A stretch of DNA of 64,000 bases. It comes from Varanus komodoensis (taxonomy: Eukaryota > Chordata > Lepidosauria > Squamata > Varanidae). The notes under the pieces were generated by a model. That model searched no databases and was not told the DNA's origin. It saw only the letters and a program-made list of their open reading frames with translations. The stretch is taken from assembly GCF_004798865.1 (NCBI RefSeq), contig NW_025335268.1, positions 6,971,127 through 7,035,126 of the forward strand. Reading direction: 5' to 3'. Both the position numbers and the translations under genes were made by a program. The first letter of the stretch is position 1. The number at the start of each line of letters is the position of its first letter. Of this stretch, positions 12,901-25,800 are shown one piece after another.

Positions 12901-15900
12901 CTGTCAGGTGCTACATACCAGCAAATGGAAAAGACATTGTGAAGTTAAGTGAACCAAAATAGCAAGGTAATCTCCTTAGTTTTGAGCATCATAGTGATAC
13001 TTTTCAGTGCCTGCTGCCTTAGGAACATTCCCCAAGTCTCCAGCAAGTCCAGAAAGAGACCTTTCCATAGCTCATTTTTGGAACTTTTACTGCGGGTTCC
13101 GTATGGGTGGCAAAAAAAATTCTGACAAAGGTGGCTGAATGGGATGGAGAGAATGGAGCCATTTTGTGAAGCATACCCCATTCTGCAACCTCTAGGGATT
13201 TAAAAAAACATTTGGGAAAAATGCGCATTTTTTGACAGGGAATTATACACAGATCTCATAGATGGGAAGTAACTGAAAAGGAAATGTGCATATAATTAAT
13301 TCGCTTTGTTTCATCACTTTGCATTTTAGTGAATGGAATGGTTTAAAGGGGAACAGAAACTCACATCAGTTCTAGCTATAAAAATATTTCTTTGTTTTGG
13401 TTTCTTAGATAGACACATCCTACACATATACTTTGGAAGAATTTTGTGAGAAACAGTTTCAACAAAGTCAACAAGCACTTGCTCAAATACAAACTTTTAA
13501 AGACAAAGTAATCAAAGTAATTCGGAGTGCTTTCTTAAGGGTAATTAAATCACTCTATTGTATATTTTTTACTTTTATTTAGAATATATTGATTCTTGAA
13601 TAGACTTCAGAAATGTGTAAAAAGCTCTGTCGTGGCAAGAGAAAGGGCATACTTTGTAGTTTCGTTGTATTTTTCATTCACTATTCTCAGTAAGGAAGAG
13701 AAACTAGGAGGGTAATGGCTATATTTCTATTACCGCACCAATGCTTTACAGAGCAGTCCTATGGTCCCAGGGAGCACAGGATGATGAGGGCCCCCTGCTG
13801 CACCTTAGGCCATAGACACAGCTATGACTTGGCGGGAGGGAAAATATGAGTGGGAATCTCCCCCTCCCCATGAACTGTGAAAAGCTCAGCTTGTAACTCC
13901 TCTTCCATGGTCACAGCAGAAACCTCGGAAGGAAGTTGAACAGGGAAAAAGAAGGGCAAGTGGCAGGTTGGGACAGGAAGAAGAAGCAGCGATATGGATC
14001 ACGGCATCAGGGTGGACATCTAGCAGGTTTCATGCATCCATCTTTTGCTGATCCCCAGTGCTCTGCCTGTACTGCTAAGACTCAGTGACAGCAGGAGGAA
14101 GAAAAGTTCCATATACTGTAAAACACAATAGTCTCCATCAGCAAAATTCAGTAGCCTTTTGCTTTTAAGATGAGTCATTATTTCCCTGTTGCTGTACCAC
14201 TGAATGCATTTAGTGGGATAATAGGAGCAGGGAGGCAGTGATGGATGGGGGGCAATGCAGCCCTCTGGAAGCTGTCACCTCTGCATTAGATTCATCAGGC
14301 TCTCTATTGCCTGGCCTTCCAGCAAGGGGAAAGGAAGCTAGATGAACCAAAAAGTTTGTTTTAAGGTGGAATTATAGGTGTCATTGGATTGTGCTCGTAA
14401 ATTTAAAAGATCCCAGGTTCAATCCTACCTGGAACATTGGAGAGGCACTTCCAAAGAGTATAAAAATACAATACTGAGCTGGATTTAGATACTCCAAATG
14501 AGAGACATTTCTTTCACTAAAAGCAATTCTAACAGAGAAGACCAGGCATGGCAAAATAGCATAATGTTCAGTCTCAAGAAGTGATGTTTGGCACGTACTG
14601 AATTATTTTCCAAATTTGTTTTTACAATACTTTAGGTGGCAGAAATGAAGGGAGCTGAATGGCTTTTTCAGCACTTATCAGATGATGTCACAGAGAAACC
14701 GAAACACTTTGAGATAGCAGGATGGCGGCATGTTATGGAACGGTTTTCTAGGTTTCTGCAGCTTGTGGACAGGATCTTTCAAGAGCTGCTTCGCAAATTG
14801 GTTCACAATGCTCTAAATCGTCTTATGGAGATATTTAAAGGTTCCAGTAATTTGACCGTTTTAAAAGTGAAGACAAACGAAGAGCTTATAAGGTCATTTA
14901 ACCTGTTTGTCACTCATACAAGATCTTCTCCTATACTGAATTGCGTACAAAATTCTATGTTAATACACAGATAAATAAGTATAGGTTACTATTTTGAAAA
15001 AGTATAAGAATTCTTTGAAGCAAATGGTTGGTATGAAGTATGAGTAAAGGGCTATGTGTAAGCTTTGTTCTGCTGAATGAAACTGATAAATACCAACGAT
15101 ATAATTCAGAAGTATTTCCTATATATTTAATGGTTTAATGATATGTGTTGTCTAGGAGTATGTGTGTGTGTTGAGCAGAGCTACTTTCGGGAAAACTTAC
15201 ATAGCATAGAGTTGTGGCAGCAGCTCTGCCCTGCTCTCTGATCACGTTCTCAAGGATCATGGCTACCATACTGTTCCTCAGTATTCTTTCAACCACCACA
15301 ACAGTAGCTTCGGGATATATTTGCCATAGGCTAAAGAAAAAAAGAGCCTTCCTTCCTTCCTTCCTTCTTTCCTTCCTTCCTTCCTTCCTTCCTTCCTTCC
15401 TTCCTTCCTTCCTTCCTTCTTTTCTGTTTAGTTGTTCTTTATATTTTTTCATGCTTTCCATTGTTCACTGGTGTTTTTAGCTGTTACTGGTGCTTCAGCT
15501 GGTTGTTTCTTCAATTTCTAGGGGAAAATGCAGGGGCTTCCTAGAAACCACCAGGTCTTTGATTGCTACTTTTGTGATAAGGGCTGTCTGTGTTGCTGCT
15601 GGACTTGATAGTGCCTGACCTCACCCTCCTACCAGCATCCTTGTGGCACTTACAACTCCTGGCTCCAAGCTATTGGTAAAGTTTCTGGTTAAGCCTGAGC
15701 AGATTATTCTGATAATCTTAAGAAAGGGATAAGCCTCCAGAATTGTTGTTGGTCTTGAAGCAAACCCAAAAGCTTGTATATACAGTGGTACCTCGGCTCA
15801 CAAACACCTTAGTTCACGACCAAATCGGGTTATGAACAAAAATTTCATAAAAATTTTGACTCAGGTTTCAAACTCCGCATTGGGTGGTGACCGTGATCAT

Positions 15901-18900
15901 GACCGTGATCTTGGCCATCTCCCCTCCCTATGATTGCGCCCATCTCCCCCCCCCCATGCGCCAGCATTCGCGCCCCTCTCTTCCCTTCCCAGTGCTCCGG
16001 GATGATGGGTGCATGCAGGGATGATGGGCGCGATCGTGGTCGTACTGGGAGGGGGGCAGGGAGATGACCGCACTCGTGCTCGGGGGGAGATGGCCGCGAG
16101 CTTTGTTGTTGTTTGTCACTTTGCTTCACATTTTTCTGATTTAAAAAACAGTTACAGAATGGATTAATCTTACTTACATTGAACCTTATGGGGAAATTTA
16201 ACTTGGCTCACAACCAATTTGGGTCACGACCAGAGTCCTGGAATGGATTAAATTTGTGAGCCAAGGTACCATTGTACTCAGTTGATAGTGACCGATATTT
16301 CAGTTCTGACCTGCCTAAGAAGTTCCTTGCAATGAAGCCACTTTTGTATCAAGAAGTGTCGAGACTGATGCCCCTACCCCACCCACACTTGTTCTAGAAA
16401 AGTTTGCTAGCATGTCCTCTCAAATCCCACTAATGTAATCATTGCCCCTGGTTTTGTTGTTCAAGCCCAGCTAACCCATGAATAGTCAGTTTGCACTGAA
16501 GGGAGGACTTACTGACCTTTCCTCAGTAATATACATTTATATATACTAATATGCTGCAATATTTGTAACAATTGGGCAGAGTGAAAAGTTATTCCTCTGC
16601 TATGTAAGTTCCATAAAAGAACAGGTTATCTACTCTTTGTGTTTCTTTTGCTGGATTCCCTCAATTGTCCATCTGTGTTACCAGCTGTAAAAGTCCCAGA
16701 GATTGTGTGAACTAATCTTCCAGAACAGCTATGTGACGCCAACCCTCAACATTTGTCTGCAACTATTGGCTGGATGTCCAGGCCAGGATCAGTACTTCTT
16801 TTGGAAGTTCAAAGGCTTCCTAGTACTTCCCCTGCCACCAGGAAGTAAGCTTTCCTCTTTGCCTAGATGTGTGACTACACAGAGACCACAAAGAAGAAAG
16901 ATGGGTTGCTTACCTGCAGCTATAGATGTTTGAGTGGTCATCTGGACAGTCATACAACCCTCCCTCCTAAATCATCACAGGTGATGTCTTTTCTGTGTTT
17001 CTGTTTCACTTCTGGTTTTATAACTGTTGTATGAGCTGGAAGCTGAAGTGAGCATGAATGCAGGAGCAACACCCCTTCTGCATGTGTAAGGGATGAGGAC
17101 AGGGCTCTCTCCAAGACTAGGAGTTTTCCAGACTGAAGTGATGTACAGGTGCCTGTACCTATTGACATTGCAGATGAGTGCTTGATGAACTACAATTATG
17201 GGTAAGCAGCATGTCTTTGTACATTGCATACCTAAGTTAAAAAAATCTATTGGCTGGAGGAGGTAATGATGCCCTACTACCCTTCTCTTCCATGGATCCA
17301 TCGCTCTGGGGATCTGCTCTGCTGAGTAGGAGATACTGCAAGAAGCCCCAAAAGGGGATGGTGCACACTTTTATGCCTCATCAAACCTCCCTCCCTTCCC
17401 TCTCCTACAGGAGCCTCTACATGAGCACTCAGAGTTATACCAGTTCAAGAGCTGATGTAACTAAATTCTACCGATTGCACTTAATAGGAAGGAATGGTCC
17501 TCCTGACCAATGCACTACTATACCCCCACAGAAGGATGCTTCTGTGGATGAGGTGCAGCCCATCACCTAATCACAACACACTAGAGCACTAGGGCTGTGA
17601 CTGAGTGATGGATCATAATGCATCCTTTTGGCTAGTGAATATTCTAAGGTGGCAGACCATAATATAGACAGAATGGTTTGAGGCTTTAAGCTTTCCTACA
17701 TGAGACTGTTAATCAACTGATAATCTACTGTATCTGCGTTTAGTTTCTTTGTAGAATTTAAAATGGATCACTGCACAAAGAGGGTTTTCTGCTACATGAC
17801 CTCTAGGTGACCCAGGAATATAGCAGATAGCATAAATGTACAAGAGAAGAAAAAGCATTTCCTTTCACTCTAACAATAAAACACTATATTTCCTCTGATC
17901 TTCAACCAACAAACTCACTGAAAGTGCTCTTTAGAAGCAAAACTGGAGGGTCATGATACCATCTAAAGAACCTTAAACTATTATAGCTCAGAAAGACCAT
18001 GGTCAGCAAATCCAGTAGGTGCCATTGGTTTCCTTTCCTTGATGATCAGAGACCCTGCTGTTGAAGGGGCTTTCTTCTCTGAATGGAGACTTTCTTACTC
18101 TCCATCCCTGCCCTTGGCATTGCTGGTGAGTGCCTGTGGATGAGTAGCACCTTGGCAGCAGTTTCCTGCTTCACCTTCCTGCTTCCTGCTTCATGCCTGT
18201 ATGCATGCCCTATCTGCCTTTCCTGTCACTTGCACCACTTTGTTTCTACTCTTTAGGGGCCCTCTTGCACCTCCACACTGGGCAGGTATATTTTGTATTC
18301 AGCATCATCTTACTTCCTATAAAGCTCCTCTTGGCCAATGGCCACAGAATCATGTCCTGATGCTCTGCTGTTGCTCTGATTCCCAAGCTGGGATGGTCTC
18401 TTACCTTCGTGCAATGGCAGATATTGTGCTTGGAGGAATTACTGTGGTATGGAATGGCCACTGCGCTCACTTGCGGAAATGAACTAGGAGGAAAAATAGC
18501 CAGGCTTGGGGAGGGGGAATAAACAGGCCCCATTTAGGAATTGATCCAGTTTCAGATATGTATGGGACTGCATTACTGGGTTGCACCACAGAGAGTCCAG
18601 CCATGCTGCTAGTTTTGCCAATTCTCTGGCAACAAGTGAAGTAGCCTACAAGTGTGTGCGTGCGTGCGTGCGTGCATGCGTGCAACATTGAGGGGAATGT
18701 TCATTGAGGATGACAGCTCCTAAATGTCAGCAGAAGTGGCAGGCATGCATGTTTACCCTTTATGGGTGGAATGGAATGTGATGTAACTAAATTCATACAG
18801 GTATGTGAGGGGAAGTCACATGGAGATGGGTAGAGACCTGTTCTCCCCTGCAGAGGAAGGCAGGACGCGCTCCAACGGAGCAAAGCTCAGGGAGCCAAGG

Positions 18901-19511
18901 TTCCATTTGGATGCCAGGAAGCACTTCCTAACAGTTAGGACCCCGGGGGTGTGGAATGGGCTTCCACAAGAGGTCGTTGAGGCCCCATCGGTTAGGGTGT
19001 TCAAGGATAGGCTGGACGTCCACACGGTGGGCATGTTGTGAGTGGAGCCGGCTTGTGCCGGAGGTCAGACTAGATGGCCCGGGAGACCCCTTCTGACACG
19101 CTCTGTTTGTATGTTTCTATGTTTGTGCCAGGGTAGCTCCAGTGATCCTCTGCACTTAGGACTGCTTTGTTGAGGTAGATTGCAATAAAATTAGTCCAGG
19201 TATGCTGGCCTGAGCACCTTGGAGAAATAAAAACATTTACGACAATATGAAAAATGGTTGCCATGCTTACAATATAACTTAGTAAAATTTAACACATGCA
19301 GATCCTACAGAAACACAATTGAGAGAGCTAATAGCTTACTGACTTCTGAAAACAGATGTCTATGGATATTTCAAAGCAATCATTTCCAGGAATTTCAGGA
19401 ACCAGTGTGCCGTTCAAAGGAACCTGAAATACAGCATGAAATTATTACTGTCAGTGATATAGACAAGGTAAAATTATTTCCAAAAGAAAGTCTCTTCCAA
19501 TTGGATCTAGT

Positions 19512-19568
<57 letters not shown>

Positions 19569-22500
19569 CGCGCGCGCGCGCGCGCGCGCGTGCGCTGGGA
19601 TTTAAATTAGCTACACAAACTGCAACCTATTCAGTATGCTGAAGGTTTTTTATTTGAATAATTTCTACTCTTATGTTATACATTTAATTTACATTGCTTT
19701 GATTTATTATTTACCTACTCTGTGTCATTTAATTATTTATTGACAGGTTGATCCACTTCATTTATTTAATTGCTAAACTGCCCAATAGCCAAAGATCTCT
19801 CAGTGGTTCACAAAAATTAAATACAACACAATACTCACAATATACCATCTTTAACATACAAAAATTAAAAATTCATGATTGTTTGGATTCCCAGCTCTGA
19901 AGTCAGAGACAGCACTCTGGCATTGGAACTGGGGATCTGAGCTCTTATCCCCTGCCTCCATCTTCTTGCAGCTAATACATAAAGAACCACACCAGCTCCC
20001 ACCCTTTCCAACACCTCAGTGACATGGTTGAAAACAACTGTCTAATAAAAATGCAGACTGTGAGCAGCAAGGAGGCATGTCTTATACTTTTGGTCCTCCC
20101 ACTCTGCATAGGATGTCTGTTTCCTCCAAGTTTGAGGGCTTACAGGCAATTTGATTGGTTTGCACCCTAATATGTGTTACTATTTGCAACATTAATTCTG
20201 CCCCCCACCCAATCTTCTGCTATTAATGTCTAGAATGCACAGGTAATTCTTTTCCTAATGTCAAAAAAGGACAAAGTTGGTGCCAGGTACTGATCATTCA
20301 TAATTTAAAAAATAATTTTCATTAGTCCTACAGACTCTTTCCTTTTCATATAATTGCAGAATGTACTATCAATGGCTATCAATTTTTCCCCTATGGGTAG
20401 CTATGGATAGTAGAGTATGGAATAGCTTTCTCAACACAGGAAATATTTTTTTTGAATTTGTTAACAAACCATGCAGGGAGCTTGATTTATTGAAAATCAC
20501 CATGCATATGGAAGAAATTAATGACATGGTTTATCCTGTTCTACCATTCACCATGATAACCTTTTTTGTGAATTATTTATTTTTGAATGAATGAAACAAT
20601 TTTATTAGAATTGACTCCCAACAGTGTAAATTTGCATTTGTATTTGAATGGTGAAAAACTTAACAAATGGCAACTGTTTTAGCTTTAATTATATCTTCAA
20701 ACAAATTTAGATACTAGAAGAAGTGAAAAATCAACTGAAAGGAGAAGAAGAATATTCACCAATATTTGAAGTAAATATATGTCTGCGGATTCCCTATGAA
20801 AAGGACTATCGTAGAAAATATTACCAGGGAAGTGATGATTATATCCAAGAAACTCCATTGAACTCTTTGAAAGAAATATTAGAACATGATGAAAATTTGA
20901 AAACCTCATCTCAGTGTAATACTGAAAACAAATGTGAAGAACAGTCAGAAAATACACAAGAGTCAAATGTACTCAGTAGCGAAAACAAAGGTATCATTAG
21001 ACTTCTTTGGGATTAGACTTTAGTCTAAATCCTTAGTTTAGGGTCACATTAGACAACATCACAGCTTTGCAGTCTAACAGTTACATCAATTGACAGATTT
21101 GACCTCTAGTACTATCATGCTATTGGTGTCTGGGTTTACTTCATAAGTAGATCACCTAATACCAAATTATCCCTTTTCAGTTGGCCTGGCCTTTGATTCC
21201 ATGATTCATTCCATGACAATTTCAGTGCAACAGTACTGCAAGATAAATACATTTGTATAGTATTGGAAAGGCCCCATGGTTTTCACACCCTCTCTCTGTA
21301 AGAATCCTTTTGAAGGAATCGGGAATCATATCCAAAGCTATCCTTGTAAAAGTAATATTTGCCTTTGTCCCCTGGGATCTTATATGACTGGAATTAATTT
21401 CAAAGGGTCATTCAGTCAAATCCATTCATTACAGAGCTTAAATTTACCTAAGTGATTCTAATCAAATGCTTTTCCAGCCTTCTAACTGTGGCCAGTGATA
21501 GAGATACCTTTCATTTAACAGTGAAAGTGACTGAAAAATTCCTGAATTTTTTAGACTTTACAATTTGTTACTCAGAGACAGAAGCTATTGTGAGAATACT
21601 ATTTATTCAAGCAGCAAAACATTTTAAACAAAGTAATATATTCTTGGGCTTCTGGTAATTAAATTTGAACTAATTTAAATTCCCATCTATTGAAATGGAT
21701 GAAAGGTATTTGTAATCAGATGTTATATAACTGCACAGTGCAAGTTAGATAATGATATATTCGAGTGCTCACTTACATTTTTAGATGCTCTAATCTTTGA
21801 AATACTAACCATTCTCTATGGGCCTTCAGCACCATTCTCATGGTCCTGAAGAAAGACATTGTATGAGATTCCTAGCAACCACTATTAACATTTTTTATTT
21901 ATTATGTGTTCAGTTGGTTTATTATTTAAATAATGTTTATACTTCTCTTCATCTGAAAAGGCTCCCAGAATAGCTTCTGGGTTGTTCTACAAACAGAGCA
22001 GTTCCTTTTCTTGGGTTTACAGTCAAGAAGTGATGACAGACAGGAAAATGGCTTAGGGAAGAAGGTGGAAGGAAAGGAAAATCAGGCAGCAATTTATAAA
22101 GCAGCAATTACTACCAAAATATCTACAGTTCCTAGCATTGTTGAGGATTCTGGATCAGGCTGATTGGAGTTACAGTCCAAAACATCAGGAGAAAACCAAA
22201 TTGAGGGAAGGCTATTTTAAACTTGCAGGAGTCTTTTAGCAACCAGCTGGGATAGAACCAGTCCTGCTTCTGTTCTCTCCTTTTACTCTGAAGCCATTTG
22301 TTCCATCATCTAACTCAATGACCCAACTACTTCCAACAACTACATGACACTGGCTTTCTGGTGAGAAAGGCTTAAGTAGTAAGGCATCTTATAATATGTT
22401 TTGAATTGTTTGTCCTTTGGGAAGTTCAGTAGCTGTTCATTAGATTTTTTAAATGTTTTTTATGGGAACATGATAACCACTATTAGTAGAGAGACTTTTT

Positions 22501-22818
22501 ATGGGTTGATATAAAAATACAAAAGAATATGCCATTTTAATTGCTTTTTCGTTCTGTTCTAGACCAAGAGTCAATTTGTGAATTTGATTATGAGCCACTT
22601 GTGTATAAGAGGTCTGTATAACCATAGAAACCTCATTTCACAGAACACATTGCATGATAACATGGTGGAAAGGCTAATATTTATTTTAATTATTATTAAC
22701 ATTGTATTGCGGGGTAGCTATGTTAGTCTGTGCAGCAAAAAACATGGTAGCACCTTAAATGCTATGGTGGCATAAGCTTTCATTTGTCCCCCAGAGCTCT
22801 CTATTTCTCTCTCTCTGG

Positions 22819-22853
<35 letters not shown>

Positions 22854-25800
22854 CGAGCGAGCGAGCGAGTGAGCGAGCGAGCACAGACGCCATTTTTCCA
22901 TAGTGCCTAAAAATTTTAATTGACCTATTCAGCACTAGTATCAGGTTCATCGTGTCATCTGCCAAATGAGGCAGATGACAGGATGCCTCTAACATCATGG
23001 TTTCCAGTCTACAAAGGCTTACGCCAGAGATCCCCAAGTTTCTGGCTCAATGGTTACATTTGACATTTTAAGAGAATGTCATGGGTGCTTTCACAAAATA
23101 GTTGCCAGAGGGGCCATGACCCCCTGTGCTTTTTCCCAGAAGGCAATTCGGTGAGAGTAGAAGAAAAATCAATTTCTTGATGCCTATGTACAGGGCAGAT
23201 ACTGGATCTCCAAAGCAGAAGCCATTCTTTTGAACCCAAATAAAGGTGGTGCTGAGGGCAGCCCTTCACATTGCAGCAAGCAAAAACAATGTAAACTGTC
23301 TTAATAAATAAAAATTAGTATGGGAAGGGACCTAGTGGGCACCAAGAGAGGTGTCTGTGGGCTCACAGGAGCCAATATGGGCCATGTTGGAGAGACACCC
23401 CTGCCCCAGCAAATCCCAAAGCAAATCTGTTGGTCAGGATCTTAAAGAAGGTCTCACAAGAAATGTTTCCCACCCTGTCCTGCAGCCCCTTGTGACTTCC
23501 CCAAAGGGTCAGGGGCCTTGCTGTGAGATGTGTGGAGGAGTGGGAGAGAATGGTGAAACTTTCATGTGGTGAAGTACCTTGTGAAGTAATGTTGGCATTT
23601 TGAAGTATGTTCATCATGCATAGTTGAGGAGAGAATCCCAGTCTTTTAGGGAGGAAGCATAGGGGAGGAAGAGGCAGGAAGCAATCTTTTCATGAAGCTC
23701 CTTAAAGGACAGATGTTCATTGAATGGAGGGTTCTGATTTTCAAGTCCTCCGTATACCCTAAGTGTTGCCAACACTTTTCTAGCAGGGAGAAAGGAACAG
23801 CAGAGGTCTTTCTAGCCTTTCCATCCTCCCTTACTGCATTTTGGTTCAGCAAAGGAGCAGCAGTTGGATCTGATGGATCCATGGTTTCTCCCTACCCTGG
23901 CCATGCTCCTGTTTCTCCCTTTCCTTCCTCACCTTCCTGTTCTTATTGTCTGAGCTCAGACCTTGGGAGAGGGAACCAATGTAGGGTTTTCTGAAGCAGC
24001 TGAGAAGAGATGGGGGAAATTCCCACTCACATCTCTCCTCTTGAGTTCGTAGGGTGGATTCTTCAGCATCTCATGCCCCCTCAAATACAGCCTAAGGATT
24101 GCTCTCTAACAACCTTGGAGACAAAGAGGTCAGAGAGAGGACAGCAAGGAGCCTGGGGTGTCCAGGGTATATGGTATCTGAAGCCACTCCAGCTTTCATC
24201 CCTCCCCTTCCAAGAAACTCTGGCTAGCTTGTTAAGAAAGCCCACTCTGTACTTCTGAGTCTCAGTGCTCACAAAATCCTGTTAGGATTGCACCCTCATA
24301 TTCCAGCTTAGTCTTTAATGATCACAGATGCTTTTCCCTGACATCTTTTGTCAATAAAATATATATTAACTTCTTTTCCAGTTCTCCAGAATTCTTTACA
24401 GATACATATTTAAATCCTAATAAAAGAGAGTTTTCAATACAGTTGCAAGGAATTCTGGATGGCCTAGAAAACACCATTGGTAAGTAATCTCTGCTAAACC
24501 ATGTGCAATATTTTATATAATTCTTACTTTTCAGTTAATATTTGGTTAGCACGCATGGTGTACTAAATAATTACTGAATGTAGAAAAAATAGTCCAGAAA
24601 AAAATAGTCTTGTTTAAATATAAGTATATGCGATACACACACACAGTACTATCCATCTTAAGAGAGCAAATAAAGATGTAAATCTTAACAGGTATATTTA
24701 TTGTCATATCAAAGATAAATTTCTGCATTAATGTAAAATATTTATCCTAAGATATATCATTATTGACAAACTTTATTTCAAACAGTTTTACTTGAAATTA
24801 AAGACAAAACAACAACAATCTGATTCTGGGACAGTCAGTTTTCCCCAGTGTCATTATGTATATAGCAATTATACTGGTAAATTAGGATATAATTAGACAT
24901 TATGGGGATAGTACTCATATTGAGTTGTGCTAAATATTGTAAATGCAGGGTGGAAATTAAAGCACATCATTTGTGGGAGGGAGAAAGAGACTGAACTACC
25001 CTTGCCTAGGTAGAGCCTCCCAGAATTGCTGTTCCCCAAACTAGCTTTGCTATCAAGAACTAAGGTAATGAACATTTAGTTAAAAATGGTTCATAGATTT
25101 TAAGAGCCCCCATGGGGACTCTGCATGGGGAATACATTAGACCACTGACATAACTGCAGCCTGGTGGAGATTCTGTAGGGAGGCCACTATATGAAACCGT
25201 AGTTTTGTCTGCAAGGCCACTTTCATTTGCATGATAATGGCAAGGTTCCTTTGCAGATGTATCAACAAAAGCAACCTGGAGCTGCGGATTCACACAAGTA
25301 ACTACATAATTCCTGCAGGGCTCCAAACCTATCAGTTGCATCATATGGTACTTTACATTTCCAGGTAAAATAAACCTGAAATAAACCTTGCAACAAAACA
25401 AACTGATACTTATGATATTGTCACAATCGCAAACTGTTTCAGATGCTTCCCAGAAGTGTCACAACAGTTGGGGTCAGACAGGGTTCTGATTAAAAAATTT
25501 CAAGATCCTGTGTACCACATACGCAGTGCCAGTTGTACAGTTCTATAGATCATGGCCTTTATTTTGCATTAGTGCATAATGAGTTTCTCAACTTGTAAAT
25601 ATGTTTGAATAATCTCTCTTTAGATCAGATTATACCATTTTCTCAGGAAGCTCAGCTATCAATCTTTGTTGATCAATCTTTACATAAAATAATGCAGCCA
25701 TATGAGGCTTACATTGATTCTGAACCAAAACAGGGTTTAGCAAAATGGCCAAACTGTGATCTCATCCTAGGAACAGATCCAGATTACCAAAGTAAGGTAT

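Larger units (their letters stand above)
14893..19355. other. Intron 7
   Basis: The longest intron in the window (about 4.5 kb). It holds a TTCC microsatellite (15346-15421), a mariner-type inverted-repeat element (15783-16274), an unclassified repeat (17790-17945), a GTGC repeat (18653-18683) and a CR1 3' end (18805-19126). The remaining stretches, about 16280-17780 and 17950-18650, show nothing I can name. Confidence 0.6.
19468..20710. other. Intron 8
   Basis: A composite TA/GA/CG dinucleotide run lies just after the donor (19514-19595). A probable LINE 3'-tail fragment lies near 19750-19880. The rest is A/T-rich with nothing recognised. Confidence 0.55.

Noticed and set aside
14893-14974. 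In-frame extension of exon 7 to a stop, giving a truncated tail protein
   Set aside because: Possible as intron retention, but the GT at 14893 gives correct phase into exon 8 and restores DNAH14-like sequence.
15135-15461. ORF with KEGRKEGR repeats on the minus strand
   Set aside because: It is only the translation of the (TTCC)n microsatellite.
19258-19605. 115-codon plus-strand ORF with an ERERER and RARARA tail
   Set aside because: Its middle is DNAH14 exon 8; the tail is the GA/CG dinucleotide run read as protein.
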